From assembly GCA_018268415.1 (NCBI GenBank), contig JAFDWO010000093.1, positions 1 through 32,956 on the forward strand: DNA of 32,956 nt, in the 5' to 3' direction. Under the pieces are notes generated by a model. That model saw only the letters and a list, made by a program, of their open reading frames with translations. It did no database searches and had not been told where the DNA came from. Source of the stretch: Actinomycetota bacterium (GTDB taxonomy: Bacteria > Actinomycetota > Thermoleophilia > Solirubrobacterales > 70-9). Of the stretch, positions 24,419-32,541 are shown piece after piece. Each line of letters starts with the position of its first letter. Position 1 is the stretch's first letter. A program made the translations under genes and the position numbers.

Positions 24419-25591
24419 TCATTTGGGGCAGAGTTCTTCCGGCGATTGGCCCCAGAGCTTCGTCTTCGCGAGCATCGCTTCGTTTTCCTTGGGCGTACCC
24501 CCGCCTTCGAGCGGCGGCAGCGGGAAGTAGTTCGCGTAGGCGGGCGTGGCGGGGAACGGCGGTTCGGAGCCCGGCGTCGCCGGGAGGGTCACTTCGGACC
24601 CGGCCCCTTGGGTCTTTTCACCGTTTTCGAGGAAGTTGATCAGCGTGTTGGCGACCATCTTGCCTTCGAGGATCGGGCTCTGCAGGATCGTCCCGAACTC
24701 TTCACCCGACACCAGGTGGTCGAAGTTCGTCTGACAGTTACCGGTCACGACGCCGACGTTCTCACCCGGCTTGTAACCGGCTTCCTTCAGCGCTTCGATC
24801 GCGCCGAGGGCCGGGAACTCGCTGACCGCGAGGACGAAGTCGATCCCCTTCGACTTCAGCTTCGGCAATACCTGGGCTACCGACTTGTACGATTCTTCGG
24901 TGGTGAAGCCGGTTTCCACCGTTTCGATCACGTTGAATGGTTCGCTTTTGGTGGCTTCTTCGATCCCTTTCACCCGATCGATACCGGCCTGGTAGCCACC
25001 GCCGTAGGTGACGATGATCGCGTTGCCACCCTTACCGTGCATCTTCATGCCCTTCTTTTCGAAGGCTTCGCGCATCTTCAGGGCAAGTTCACCGGTGGCC
25101 ACACCGTCCGCGAGATCGTGTACTCCGGCAAAGGCCGAGATGTATTCTTCGGCTTCCGGGAGGACCGCGTTGTTGGTCTGGATGACCGGCGCCACAGCGG
25201 CCAGGCGGCGTGCCGAGGCGATGCCGGCTTCGTTGTCGGAAGGCCAGTAGACGAAGGCACCCGGTTCTTCACCGGTGGCAAGTACCTGTTGAACCTGCTG
25301 GTCCTCTTCCGATTGTTCGAAATTGTTCTGGTAGAACTTCACGGACCAACCTTCTTTTTCAAGGATTTCCTTGACGGTCTTGGTCCAGAGTGCGACGTAG
25401 TTGTTTTCGGTGGTCGGGGTGAAGGCGATCATCGACTTCTTGACCGCACCACCCGAAGACCCACCGCCGCCGCTCGACGACGCGCTGCTGCTATCGCTCG
25501 AGCTCCCACCGCCTCCGCAGGCCGCGAGGCTCAGGGCTGCGGCCACGATCGCGACCACCGCGAAGCCCACACGCACACCAACACTTCTCAT
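24419..25591 (-). CDS. Sugar-type ABC substrate-binding lipoprotein
   Basis: This 390-aa protein has a lipoprotein signal with lipobox LAAC (Cys25), a Gly/Ser-rich tether (to about residue 50), and a periplasmic-binding-protein fold of the RbsB type. Visible marks include NNYVALWTKTVKEILEKEGW and the hinge-like LAVSEFPALGAIEALKEAG. It would capture the substrate outside the membrane. The ATG at 25591 has GGAGGAG 6 nt upstream. Its DNA is noticeably less GC-rich than its neighbours, with many TTC, TTT and GAA codons, which suggests high expression or codon selection. It is the first gene of the importer and catabolic unit. Confidence 0.93.
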   Translation of the reverse strand: MRSVGVRVGFAVVAIVAAALSLAACGGGGSSSDSSSASSSGGGGSSGGAVKKSMIAFTPTTENNYVALWTKTVKEILEKEGWSVKFYQNNFEQSEEDQQVQQVLATGEEPGAFVYWPSDNEAGIASARRLAAVAPVIQTNNAVLPEAEEYISAFAGVHDLADGVATGELALKMREAFEKKGMKMHGKGGNAIIVTYGGGYQAGIDRVKGIEEATKSEPFNVIETVETGFTTEESYKSVAQVLPKLKSKGIDFVLAVSEFPALGAIEALKEAGYKPGENVGVVTGNCQTNFDHLVSGEEFGTILQSPILEGKMVANTLINFLENGEKTQGAGSEVTLPATPGSEPPFPATPAYANYFPLPPLEGGGTPKENEAMLAKTKLWGQSPEELCPK

Positions 25592-25649
25592 CGATTCTCC
25601 TCCGTCGGTTCAGGTCCCCGTCGGGTGCGGCAGGTTCAGGTCGCTTCCC

Positions 25650-25670
25650 CCGTCCGGATGCTCCGGACGG
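25650..25670. promoter_or_regulatory. Inverted repeat upstream of the importer unit
   Basis: CCGTCCGGA (25650-25658) and TCCGGACGG (25662-25670) are exact reverse complements around a 3-nt loop. It lies in the 209-bp gap between the PucR-type gene and the binding-protein gene, 59 nt before the latter's start. It could be an operator, or an RNA hairpin in the leader. Confidence 0.55.
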
Positions 25671-25755
25671 TCGACTCCCTGGCCCACCCCGACGGCCATC
25701 GCGGCGATTGTCCGCGGCGCCCGGGGGGCGGGCAACCACCTTCCCGGCGACCCGG

Positions 25756-25769
25756 TGTGGCATGCCACA
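25756..25769. promoter_or_regulatory. 14-bp perfect palindrome, candidate operator
   Basis: TGTGGCATGCCACA reads the same on both strands. It lies 165 nt before the binding-protein start and 32 nt after the regulator gene ends. It is a good candidate for a dimeric regulator controlling the importer and catabolic genes, possibly the PucR-type protein encoded next to it. Confidence 0.55.
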
Positions 25770-25800
25770 GTGAAGGTGGCGCCAGGCGCGCGGCGAGCGC

Positions 25801-27669
25801 TCAGGCGACCGCGACTGCGCCCTCCGAGGCCAGCTCGGCGCGCAGCCTGAGCGCCTGCTCGGCGAGCTGGAGCTGCAGCCGCGCCTCGCCGTCGCCGACC
25901 GGATCGCGCCCGGTCAGCTCGGCGATGCGGGCCAGGCGGTTGCGCACGCTGTTCTCGTGGATGCCGAGCGCGGCGGCGGTCCGGCCGGTGCTGCTGCCGG
26001 TGCGCGTGTAACAGGCGATCGTCTCGAGCAGCGGCGCCACCTTCGCCTCGTCCTCGTCGAGGAGTCCGCCGAGGACATCACGCAGGAAGCCGTCGAGCTG
26101 CTCGCGATCGTGGGAGGCGAAGAGGAACCGGCTCGCGCCCAGCTGCTCGCTGCTCAGCACCCTCATGCCGGCCGCGGTGGCGCGGCTGTGCTCGCGGAGC
26201 AGGCCGATGATCTGGGAGGCCTCGAAGTGGGCGCGCGGATAGTCGCCCGGGCCCAGGCAGACGGTCGAGATGCCGGCGAGCAGCTCCGCCTCGGCGTCGA
26301 GGTCGGCGACCGCCGCCCCGAGGGCGGTGGCGAGCTCCTCGCCCCGCGACGCGTCGCCGACCTCGACGACGAGCGTGATCGCGTCTTCGACTTCGGCCCC
26401 GAGCACCGGCACCTCCCCCAGCCCGGCCGCGGTACCGGCGGCCAGTGCCGCGGCGAGCGCGGTCGCCGTCGGCGGCCGGGCCGAGCGGTCGCGAGCGGCG
26501 AGGACGATCACCGCGTGGGGCGCGTAGACGTCGACACCGAGCCGCCGGCTGCGGCGTTCCAGCGCCGTCGTGTCCTCGCCCCCGCGCACCAGTTCGCTGA
26601 CCAGCGCCCGGCGCAGGTCGAGCTCCAGCTCGCTGCCGCGGCGCAGCGCGTCGAGCTCCAGCGCGATCGCCGTCGCCGCGCGTTCGGCGGTCGCCATCTC
26701 CAACGTGCCGAGCGCCTGCCTGCGTTCCTCGATCACCAGGTGGCCCCAGGCTTCGCCGCGCGCCGACACCTTGGCGACGATGACCCGCCGCGGCAGCCCG
26801 GCCGCGGCGACCGGCGCCAGCATCACGACGCGCTTGTCGGCCAGCTTGGCGAGCTCCCGGCCTACCTGGGGGTGGTCGCGCCGCTCCGGGTCGAGCGGCG
26901 AGGTCGGGTGCTCTCCGCCACCTTCGGCGATGCGATGGCCGGCACCGTCGAGGATCACGCAGGGGTTCCCGGCCAGCTCGGCGATCGCCCGCGCGATCGC
27001 GTCGAGGCCGCTGGCTCCCTCCAACACGATCGAGGTGAGCCTGTCGTTGGCGGAGGAGAGCCGGCGCAGCAGTTCGTTCTGCCGCGTGATCATGCTGAGG
27101 TTGGCGCGCAGCTTCGCCCGGCCTTCGGCCTGGACGATCGCGCTGGCCCCGAGGTTGGCGAAAACCTGCGCGAGTTCTCGCTGGGCGCGTGTGTACGGGT
27201 AGGGATCGGCGGCGTTGTCGAGGAAGGCCAGCCCGATCACCTCGCCGCGGGCGATCATCGGGACGCCGAACATCGACCGCACCCCCCAGCGGCGCATCTG
27301 CGAGCGGACCGGCCGCGGGTCGTGCTGGGCGTCGGCGATCAGCACCGCCTCCTTGGTCTCGAGGATCTCGCGGGTGAGCCCGTCGGCGGGCACCCCGGCC
27401 ACGTAACGCTGGATCACGTCGTCGACGTCGACCTTGTAGTGGGCCACGCGGCCGCGGAAGAGCCCGGTCTCGGCGTCCTTCAGGTAGAGGCTGCAGCGCT
27501 CGATCTCCAGCAGCCGGCAGAGCTTCTCGCAGAGCAGGTGCAGCAGGGCGTCAAGCGGCAGTTCGTCGTTCAGGCCGGCAGCGATCTCCGAGAAGGCCGC
27601 CATCGCCTCCTTGTACGCCGATTGGTCCTCGAACTGGCCCTCCGCGGGCGCGAGCGTGGTGGTGCTCAC
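25801..27669 (-). CDS. GAF-PucR/CdaR-type transcriptional regulator
   Basis: This 622-aa protein has an N-terminal GAF domain (about residues 30-190, with CRLLEIERCSLYLKD and SMFGVPMIARGEVIGLAFLDN), a middle CdaR/GGDEF-like region, and a C-terminal PucR helix-turn-helix (about 560-610, TAAALGIHENSVRNRLARI). GAF domains bind small molecules, so it is probably a ligand-controlled activator. The GTG at 27669 has GGAGGA 6 nt upstream. It sits just ahead of the importer/catabolic unit on the same strand and divergent from a TetR gene, so it most likely controls the unit that follows. Confidence 0.9.
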   Translation of the reverse strand: MSTTTLAPAEGQFEDQSAYKEAMAAFSEIAAGLNDELPLDALLHLLCEKLCRLLEIERCSLYLKDAETGLFRGRVAHYKVDVDDVIQRYVAGVPADGLTREILETKEAVLIADAQHDPRPVRSQMRRWGVRSMFGVPMIARGEVIGLAFLDNAADPYPYTRAQRELAQVFANLGASAIVQAEGRAKLRANLSMITRQNELLRRLSSANDRLTSIVLEGASGLDAIARAIAELAGNPCVILDGAGHRIAEGGGEHPTSPLDPERRDHPQVGRELAKLADKRVVMLAPVAAAGLPRRVIVAKVSARGEAWGHLVIEERRQALGTLEMATAERAATAIALELDALRRGSELELDLRRALVSELVRGGEDTTALERRSRRLGVDVYAPHAVIVLAARDRSARPPTATALAAALAAGTAAGLGEVPVLGAEVEDAITLVVEVGDASRGEELATALGAAVADLDAEAELLAGISTVCLGPGDYPRAHFEASQIIGLLREHSRATAAGMRVLSSEQLGASRFLFASHDREQLDGFLRDVLGGLLDEDEAKVAPLLETIACYTRTGSSTGRTAAALGIHENSVRNRLARIAELTGRDPVGDGEARLQLQLAEQALRLRAELASEGAVAVA

Positions 27670-27731
27670 TCTCTTCCTCCGACGGCTTTCGGTGGGGATC
27701 TACCCACCGCCTTTCCCTGCGCCCATATTGA

Positions 27732-27751
27732 CATACCTTCGGGTAGGTATG
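27732..27751. promoter_or_regulatory. TetR operator overlapping promoter and start codon
   Basis: CATACCT (27732-27738) and AGGTATG (27745-27751) form an inverted repeat with a 6-nt spacer. It overlaps TTGACA (27728-27733), a -35-like box, and TATGAT (27748-27753), a -10-like box, with a short 14-nt spacing. The right arm runs into the first ATG. This layout suits autorepression by the TetR protein and may also act on the divergent PucR gene. Confidence 0.6.
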
Positions 27752-28351
27752 ATGGAAATCGTGGCCCCGGGAGAGCGCACCGCCGCCAAGCAGGAGACCC
27801 GCCGTCGCCTGCTCGACGCGGCGATCGAGCGGATGGCCGCGGGCGACCGGGCGGTCAACTTCGACGCGATCGCGGCCGATGTCGGGCTCACCAAGGGGGC
27901 GCTCTACCACCACTTCGGCTCGGTCGACGGGCTGGTCGAAGCGGTCTACAAAGAGGCGATCCGGCGGCACGCGGAGCGCGTCATCGACGCCAGCCTCGAG
28001 GGCACCGGGCGCGAGCGCCTCCACCACATCATCGACGCCTCGGCGGCGCTCCTGGGCTCCGACACCCCGTTCTATCGACTGCTCCTGCGCCTCCACGTCG
28101 AAGCGGGCTCCTCGCGGACACACCTGGCACCGATCACCCGCGAGGTGCAGAAGCGCCAGCGCGCCTACTTCACCAGCCTTGTCGCCGCCGGTCAGCAGGA
28201 CGGCTCGATCCGCGCCGACGTCGACGCGGCGACCGTCGGGATGATGATCAACGCCACCCTCCAGGGCCTCCTGGTCCAGCAGCTGGAGCCCGCCCAGGAC
28301 CAGCGCCACGCCGCCGAACGCTTCGACGACCTACTCGACATCCTCCTGTGA
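27749..28351 (+). CDS. TetR-family transcriptional regulator
   Basis: This 200-aa regulator has an N-terminal TetR DNA-binding domain with the helix-turn-helix around FDAIAADVGLTKGALYHHFGS and a helical ligand domain. The start is uncertain. ATGs at 27749 and 27752 have no ribosome site and overlap the -10-like box. GTG at 27761 would sit where transcription should begin and could be a leaderless start (196 aa). The stop overlaps the kinase gene start as GTGA, so it probably regulates the kinase and acyl-CoA dehydrogenase genes. Confidence 0.88.
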   Translation: MMEIVAPGERTAAKQETRRRLLDAAIERMAAGDRAVNFDAIAADVGLTKGALYHHFGSVDGLVEAVYKEAIRRHAERVIDASLEGTGRERLHHIIDASAALLGSDTPFYRLLLRLHVEAGSSRTHLAPITREVQKRQRAYFTSLVAAGQQDGSIRADVDAATVGMMINATLQGLLVQQLEPAQDQRHAAERFDDLLDILL

Positions 28352-29406
28352 GCGCGGCCGCCGCACCCCCGGCCGACGTCGACCGGCGCCTCGCCGACTT
28401 CCTCGACGAGCGCGGCCTGGGGAGCGGGCCGGTGGAGCTGACCCCGATCGGCGCGGGCCACTCGAACATCACCCTCCTCCTGCGCCGCGGGGACGCGCGC
28501 CTGGTGCTGCGCCGCCCGCCGCTCGGCCCGCTGGCGCGCTCGGCCAACGACGTGGTGCGCGAAGCGTCGGTCCTGCGGGTCCTCGCCACGACCCCGGTGG
28601 CGGTGCCCACCGTCGTCGACGTCTGCGCCGACGAGGCGGTGATCGGCGCGCCGTTCTACCTGATGGAGGAGGTCGACGGCCTGGTCCTGACCGAGGACCT
28701 GCCGCGGGCCTACGCGAGTCGGGGCAACTCGATCGCGGCGGCAGCGCTGGAGCAGCTGATCGAGATCCACGCGGTGCCGACGGGCGACGCGGCGATCGCC
28801 GCGCTCGGCCGCGGCGACGGCTACCTGGAGCGCCAGGTCCACCGCTTCGGCCTGCTGCTCGAAAGCAACGCGGCGCGGCCCCTTCCCGAGCTCGAGCGGA
28901 TCGGCTCCTGGCTGCGGGAGAACCTGCCGGCCTCGCCTGCGACGACCGTGGTGCACGGCGATTTTCGCCTCGGCAACCTCCTCTTCGACCCGCGGCCGAC
29001 GCGGATCGCGGCGGTGCTCGACTGGGAGATGGCGACGCTCGGGGACCCGCTCGCCGACCTCGGTTACTTCACCGCGATGTGGTCGGAGCCGGACGACGAG
29101 CCGAACCCGATGCTGTCGCTCTCGACCCTCACTCGCGAGCCGGGCTTCCCGTCGCGGGTCGAGCTCGCCCGCCGTTACGGCGAGCGGACCGGCGCCGACC
29201 TGGCCGGGCTGGGGTGGTACCAGGTGCTGGCCGCGTGGAAGTCGGCGATCTTCCTCGAGGGCAGCTACAAGCGCTTCCGCGCCGGGCTCAGCGACGATCG
29301 ATTCTTCGCCGGCCTCGAGGAGGGCGTCCCGGCACTGGCGCGCTGGGCGGCGCGGTTGGTCGAGAACGCCGAGGAACCGGTCGGCGGGGCCCGGAGCGCG
29401 CCGTGA
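28348..29406 (+). CDS. APH-fold kinase, LvaA/ACAD10-11 kinase-domain type
   Basis: This 352-aa protein has the aminoglycoside-phosphotransferase fold. The catalytic loop is HGDFRLGN (residues 203-210), the metal-binding Asp is in DWEMATLGDP (225-234), and a nucleotide-binding region is at about 30-60. It is not expected to be a resistance enzyme. It is coupled by GTGA overlap to an acyl-CoA dehydrogenase gene, the same pair as the fused domains of human ACAD10/11 and as LvaA/LvaC in Pseudomonas putida. In those systems the kinase phosphorylates the 4-hydroxy group of a 4-hydroxyacyl-CoA. Confidence 0.85.
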   Translation: MSAAAAPPADVDRRLADFLDERGLGSGPVELTPIGAGHSNITLLLRRGDARLVLRRPPLGPLARSANDVVREASVLRVLATTPVAVPTVVDVCADEAVIGAPFYLMEEVDGLVLTEDLPRAYASRGNSIAAAALEQLIEIHAVPTGDAAIAALGRGDGYLERQVHRFGLLLESNAARPLPELERIGSWLRENLPASPATTVVHGDFRLGNLLFDPRPTRIAAVLDWEMATLGDPLADLGYFTAMWSEPDDEPNPMLSLSTLTREPGFPSRVELARRYGERTGADLAGLGWYQVLAAWKSAIFLEGSYKRFRAGLSDDRFFAGLEEGVPALARWAARLVENAEEPVGGARSAP

Positions 29407-30605
29407 TCGACTTCGAGATCCCGACCGAGGTCGCCGCGCTGCGCGAGCGGGTCGCCGCCTTCGTGCGCGACGTGGCGATCCCGGCCGAGGCGCGCGACCA
29501 CGGCGAGCACGGCATCGAGGACGCGCTCCGCACCGAGCTGCAGGCCGCGGCCAAGGAAGCGGGCGTGTTCGCGCCGCAACTGAGCGACGACCTCGGCGGC
29601 CTCGGCCTCGACCTGCGCGGGGCGGCGGTGATCCTCGAGGAGGCCGGTTACGGGCTGCTCGGCCCCCAGGCGCTCAACTGCGCCGCCCCCGACGAGGGCA
29701 ACATGCACCTGCTCGACGTCGTCGCCGACCCCGACCAGCGCGAGCGCTATCTGGTGCCCCTGGCCGCCGGCCGGGTGCGGTCCTGCTTCGCGATGACGGA
29801 GCCCGCGCCGGGGGCGGGATCCGATCCCTCGATGTTGCGGACGACCGCGGTCCGGGTCGCGGGCGGCTGGTCGATCAGCGGCCGCAAGTGGTTTATCACC
29901 GGCGCCGAGGGCGCCGCCTTCGCGATCTGCATGGCGATGGCGCCGAGCGGCGCGACGATGTTCCTGGTCGACGCCGAGAACCCCGGCTGGCGGATCGAGC
30001 GCATGATCGACGCCACCGACCGGGTCTTCGCGGGCGGCCACGCCGAAGTCGTCTTCGAGGACTGCTTCGTGCCCGAGGCAGCGGTGCTCGGCGCGGTCGG
30101 CGAGGGCTTCCGTTACGCCCAGGTCCGCCTCGCGCCGGCCCGGCTCACCCACTGCATGCGCTGGCTCGGCGCCGCCCGCCGCGCCCACGACTTCGCCGTC
30201 GCCCGCGCCACCGAGCGCGAGGCCTTCGGCGCCCCCCTCGCCGACAACGGCATGACCCAGCGCTCGATCGCCGAATCGGCGATCGAGATCGAGGCCGGCC
30301 GCGCCCTGATCTGGCGCTGCGCCTGGGCGCTCGACCGCGGCGAACCTGCCCGGGGCGAGTCCTCGATCGCCAAGGCCTACGTCGCCGAGGCGGTCCACCG
30401 GATCGTCGACCGCTCGATCCAGATCTGCGGCGCCCTCGGCGTCTCCGGCGACGGTCCCCTCGCCCGCCTCACCGCCGAGGTCCGCCCCTTCCGCATCTAC
30501 GACGGCCCCACCGAGACCCACCTCTGGACGATCGCCCGCCGCGAGGTGCGCCGCGTCGCCGACGCTCCCCCGCGCCCCTCAGGCGGCGAGGGCGCGCTTG
30601 CCTAG
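29403..30605 (+). CDS. Acyl-CoA dehydrogenase, ACAD10/11 (LvaC) type
   Basis: This 400-aa protein has the acyl-CoA dehydrogenase fold, with CFAMTEPAPGAGSDPS, the FAD-contact WFITGAEGA and a C-terminal IYDGPTETH at 365-373. Typical members carry the catalytic Glu in YEGT at that position; the DGP form is what I associate with the ACAD10/11 group. With its coupled kinase it probably eliminates phosphate from a 4-phosphoacyl-CoA and shifts the double bond, feeding beta-oxidation. The GTG at 29403 overlaps the kinase stop. Its 3' end overlaps the convergent C39-like gene by 27 bp. An ordinary dehydrogenase role cannot be excluded. Confidence 0.85.
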   Translation: MIDFEIPTEVAALRERVAAFVRDVAIPAEARDHGEHGIEDALRTELQAAAKEAGVFAPQLSDDLGGLGLDLRGAAVILEEAGYGLLGPQALNCAAPDEGNMHLLDVVADPDQRERYLVPLAAGRVRSCFAMTEPAPGAGSDPSMLRTTAVRVAGGWSISGRKWFITGAEGAAFAICMAMAPSGATMFLVDAENPGWRIERMIDATDRVFAGGHAEVVFEDCFVPEAAVLGAVGEGFRYAQVRLAPARLTHCMRWLGAARRAHDFAVARATEREAFGAPLADNGMTQRSIAESAIEIEAGRALIWRCAWALDRGEPARGESSIAKAYVAEAVHRIVDRSIQICGALGVSGDGPLARLTAEVRPFRIYDGPTETHLWTIARREVRRVADAPPRPSGGEGALA

Positions 30606-31547
30606 CCCGGCCCACATCCGGGCGAATTCGGCCTTGCTCCAGGTGAGGCGTTCGCCGGAGAGAGGGTCGTTGACGTACACCTCACCGCCGTCGACGCCGG
30701 TGAGGACGACGGCGTGCTCGCCGTAGTTGATCTGAATCTCCTTGCCTTCGGGCGAGGTCCAGCTCGCGTAGGGCCCGGCCGAGAGCGCCACCCAGGCCAG
30801 GACCGGGCGCCCGGCGAGGAGGGCGGCGTAGAGGCGCTCGGGTCGCGTGCCGGAGAGGTCGGTCATCACCAGGCCGTGGCGCCGCGCAAGGGCGCGGATC
30901 GGGTCCTGGTAGACGCCGAAGCCTCCCGCCGGGCCGCCGCCGTCGGCCCGGCCGACGAAGCCCAGTGACGGATCGCCCCAGATCTCTTCTCCGTTCGGTC
31001 CGGTTTCGGGGTCGAGCGGAAGGGCGTGGGCAACCTGCCGCTGGAGCACCAGTTGGTCGACCGGGCGGCCACCGTAGCCGAGCACCATCGAGAGCGCCGT
31101 GGTCTCGCAGTCGTCGCGCAGGCGCTGGGCGATCATCGGCACCGCGATGTGGGAGGAGATCGGCCGCTCCGGGACCGAGACGGTGCCGCTGCCACGCGCC
31201 AGGGCCCGGCGCAGCGCCACCCCGGCCGCGGCACGGTCGACCGCGTAGGTGATCTTCGCCTCGCCGGCGGTGGCGACGCGGTGGCTCGGTATCTCGCGCA
31301 GCGCCGCGGCGATCGCCGCGGCCCTCCCGGCGGGGCGGGCGCTGATCCGGCCGAGGGTCGTGCCACCCAGTTCCAGGCGCACCACCGCGGGGGCCGGTGG
31401 CGGCGCCGGCGCACCGCCTTCTTCGGAACCTCCGCGGGTGGCGATCGCCACCCCCACCACGCCGGCGAGCAGCGCCAGGACCACGAGCGAGCGGCGGCGG
31501 CGCACCGTGGCCCGGGTGGGACCGCGCCGCTGCACGCCGACGCTCAT
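30579..31547 (-). CDS. Membrane-anchored C39-like cysteine peptidase family protein
   Basis: This 322-aa protein has a basic N-terminus (RRRRS), one membrane helix at about 20-37, a Pro/Ala/Gly linker, and a C39-like papain-fold domain. Probable catalytic residues are Cys147 (RDDCETTALSMVL), His278 (YGEHAVVLTGVD) and Asp294 (VNDP). The domain faces outside by the positive-inside rule. No bacteriocin exporter or leader peptide gene is nearby, so it is likely a wall- or envelope-acting peptidase or relative. The ATG overlaps the methyltransferase stop as ATGA. Confidence 0.82.
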   Translation of the reverse strand: MSVGVQRRGPTRATVRRRRSLVVLALLAGVVGVAIATRGGSEEGGAPAPPPAPAVVRLELGGTTLGRISARPAGRAAAIAAALREIPSHRVATAGEAKITYAVDRAAAGVALRRALARGSGTVSVPERPISSHIAVPMIAQRLRDDCETTALSMVLGYGGRPVDQLVLQRQVAHALPLDPETGPNGEEIWGDPSLGFVGRADGGGPAGGFGVYQDPIRALARRHGLVMTDLSGTRPERLYAALLAGRPVLAWVALSAGPYASWTSPEGKEIQINYGEHAVVLTGVDGGEVYVNDPLSGERLTWSKAEFARMWAGLGKRALAA

Positions 31548-32311
31548 CCCGGCTTGATCGCCGCGGCGATTCCGCCCTCGTGCGGGAGCAGGTCGATCTG
31601 GACCTCGTCGAAGCCTGCCCCGATCAGGGCGACGCGCCACCACTCGGGCGGCGCCGGGTGCTCGCCCCGGCCGCCGAGCATGCGAAATGCATTGGAGAGG
31701 AGCCGGACATAGCCGGCGGGACCGCGGCGGGCGATCGCCCGAACCTTCGTCCGGACGATCGTGCGGTTGCGCTCGACCCCTGGGCTCCAGCCGAACATCA
31801 TGTCGCCGAAGACGAAGCGGCCGCCCGGCCGCAGAACCCTCAGTACCTCGGCGAGCGCGATCCGCTTGTCGCCTTCGCTCAGGTGGTGGAAGCAGTAGTT
31901 GGAGACGACGAGGTCCACGCTCTCGTCATCCAACGGCAGGCTCACCGCCGAGGCGACCAGGGGGTAGACGTTGCCGAGCTCGCGGCCGCCGACCACCCAG
32001 CGGAGGTGCTCGACCATCGCCGCCGCGTTGTCGATCGCCCAGACGTCGTGACAGCGCGGCGCCAGGGCGAGGGCAAGGAGGCCGGTCCCGGTGCCGACGT
32101 CGAGCGCACGGTCGCCCTCCGAGGGCGCCGCGCGCGCAAGGATCCGGTCGCGGAGCTCGCGGAATCCGGGGCTACGGGACAGTTCGTCGGCCTGCCGGAC
32201 CCGCCGGTCCCAGTCCTTCGCGGCCCCGCCGTGGCCGGCCGGCTTACCCGGGCGGCCGAGGTCGGCGCCGATCACCCCGGAGGGCGCGTGGGGATGGTGT
32301 GCTGAGGTCAT
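31544..32311 (-). CDS. Class I SAM-dependent methyltransferase
   Basis: This 255-aa protein has motif I LDVGTGTGLLALAL near residues 70-83, the acidic AIDNAAAMVEHL that follows, and VVSNYCFHHLSEGDK with VLRPGGRFVFGD, typical of UbiE-like methyltransferases. The substrate is unknown. The first 30 residues are His/Gly/Pro-rich and may be disordered; no strong ribosome site precedes the ATG at 32311. It is the first gene of a two-gene unit with the C39-like protein. Confidence 0.88.
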   Translation of the reverse strand: MTSAHHPHAPSGVIGADLGRPGKPAGHGGAAKDWDRRVRQADELSRSPGFRELRDRILARAAPSEGDRALDVGTGTGLLALALAPRCHDVWAIDNAAAMVEHLRWVVGGRELGNVYPLVASAVSLPLDDESVDLVVSNYCFHHLSEGDKRIALAEVLRVLRPGGRFVFGDMMFGWSPGVERNRTIVRTKVRAIARRGPAGYVRLLSNAFRMLGGRGEHPAPPEWWRVALIGAGFDEVQIDLLPHEGGIAAAIKPG

Positions 32312-32350
32312 CCCAGCAGGCTGCGGCGCCCGCCTGAAACTGGGATTGGA

Positions 32351-32364
32351 TGGTCATTGGACCA
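32351..32364. promoter_or_regulatory. Small inverted repeat in methyltransferase promoter region
   Basis: TGGTC (32351-32355) and GACCA (32360-32364) form an inverted repeat with a 4-nt spacer, 40 nt before the methyltransferase start, inside a locally AT-richer stretch. It may be an operator; it is short, so chance is possible. Confidence 0.35.
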
Positions 32365-32541
32365 ACCGAAATATTGCGTGAGAAAGCCCTCATGTCCGAA
32401 GACCCTTCCGCGCTCGACACCCCTGAGAGCCGCCGGCCGGCCCCATGAACGTACGGAGCCCCCGCCCCGGCGCTCTCACCTCGCCGTAACCGATCCCGCA
32501 AACCGCGAACGCGGAGGGGACTGGCAAGGGGAAGGCCCAGA

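Noticed and set aside
28348-29406. Aminoglycoside resistance phosphotransferase
   Set aside because: Only the fold is shared. Coupling to an ACAD10/11-type dehydrogenase points to acyl-CoA metabolism.
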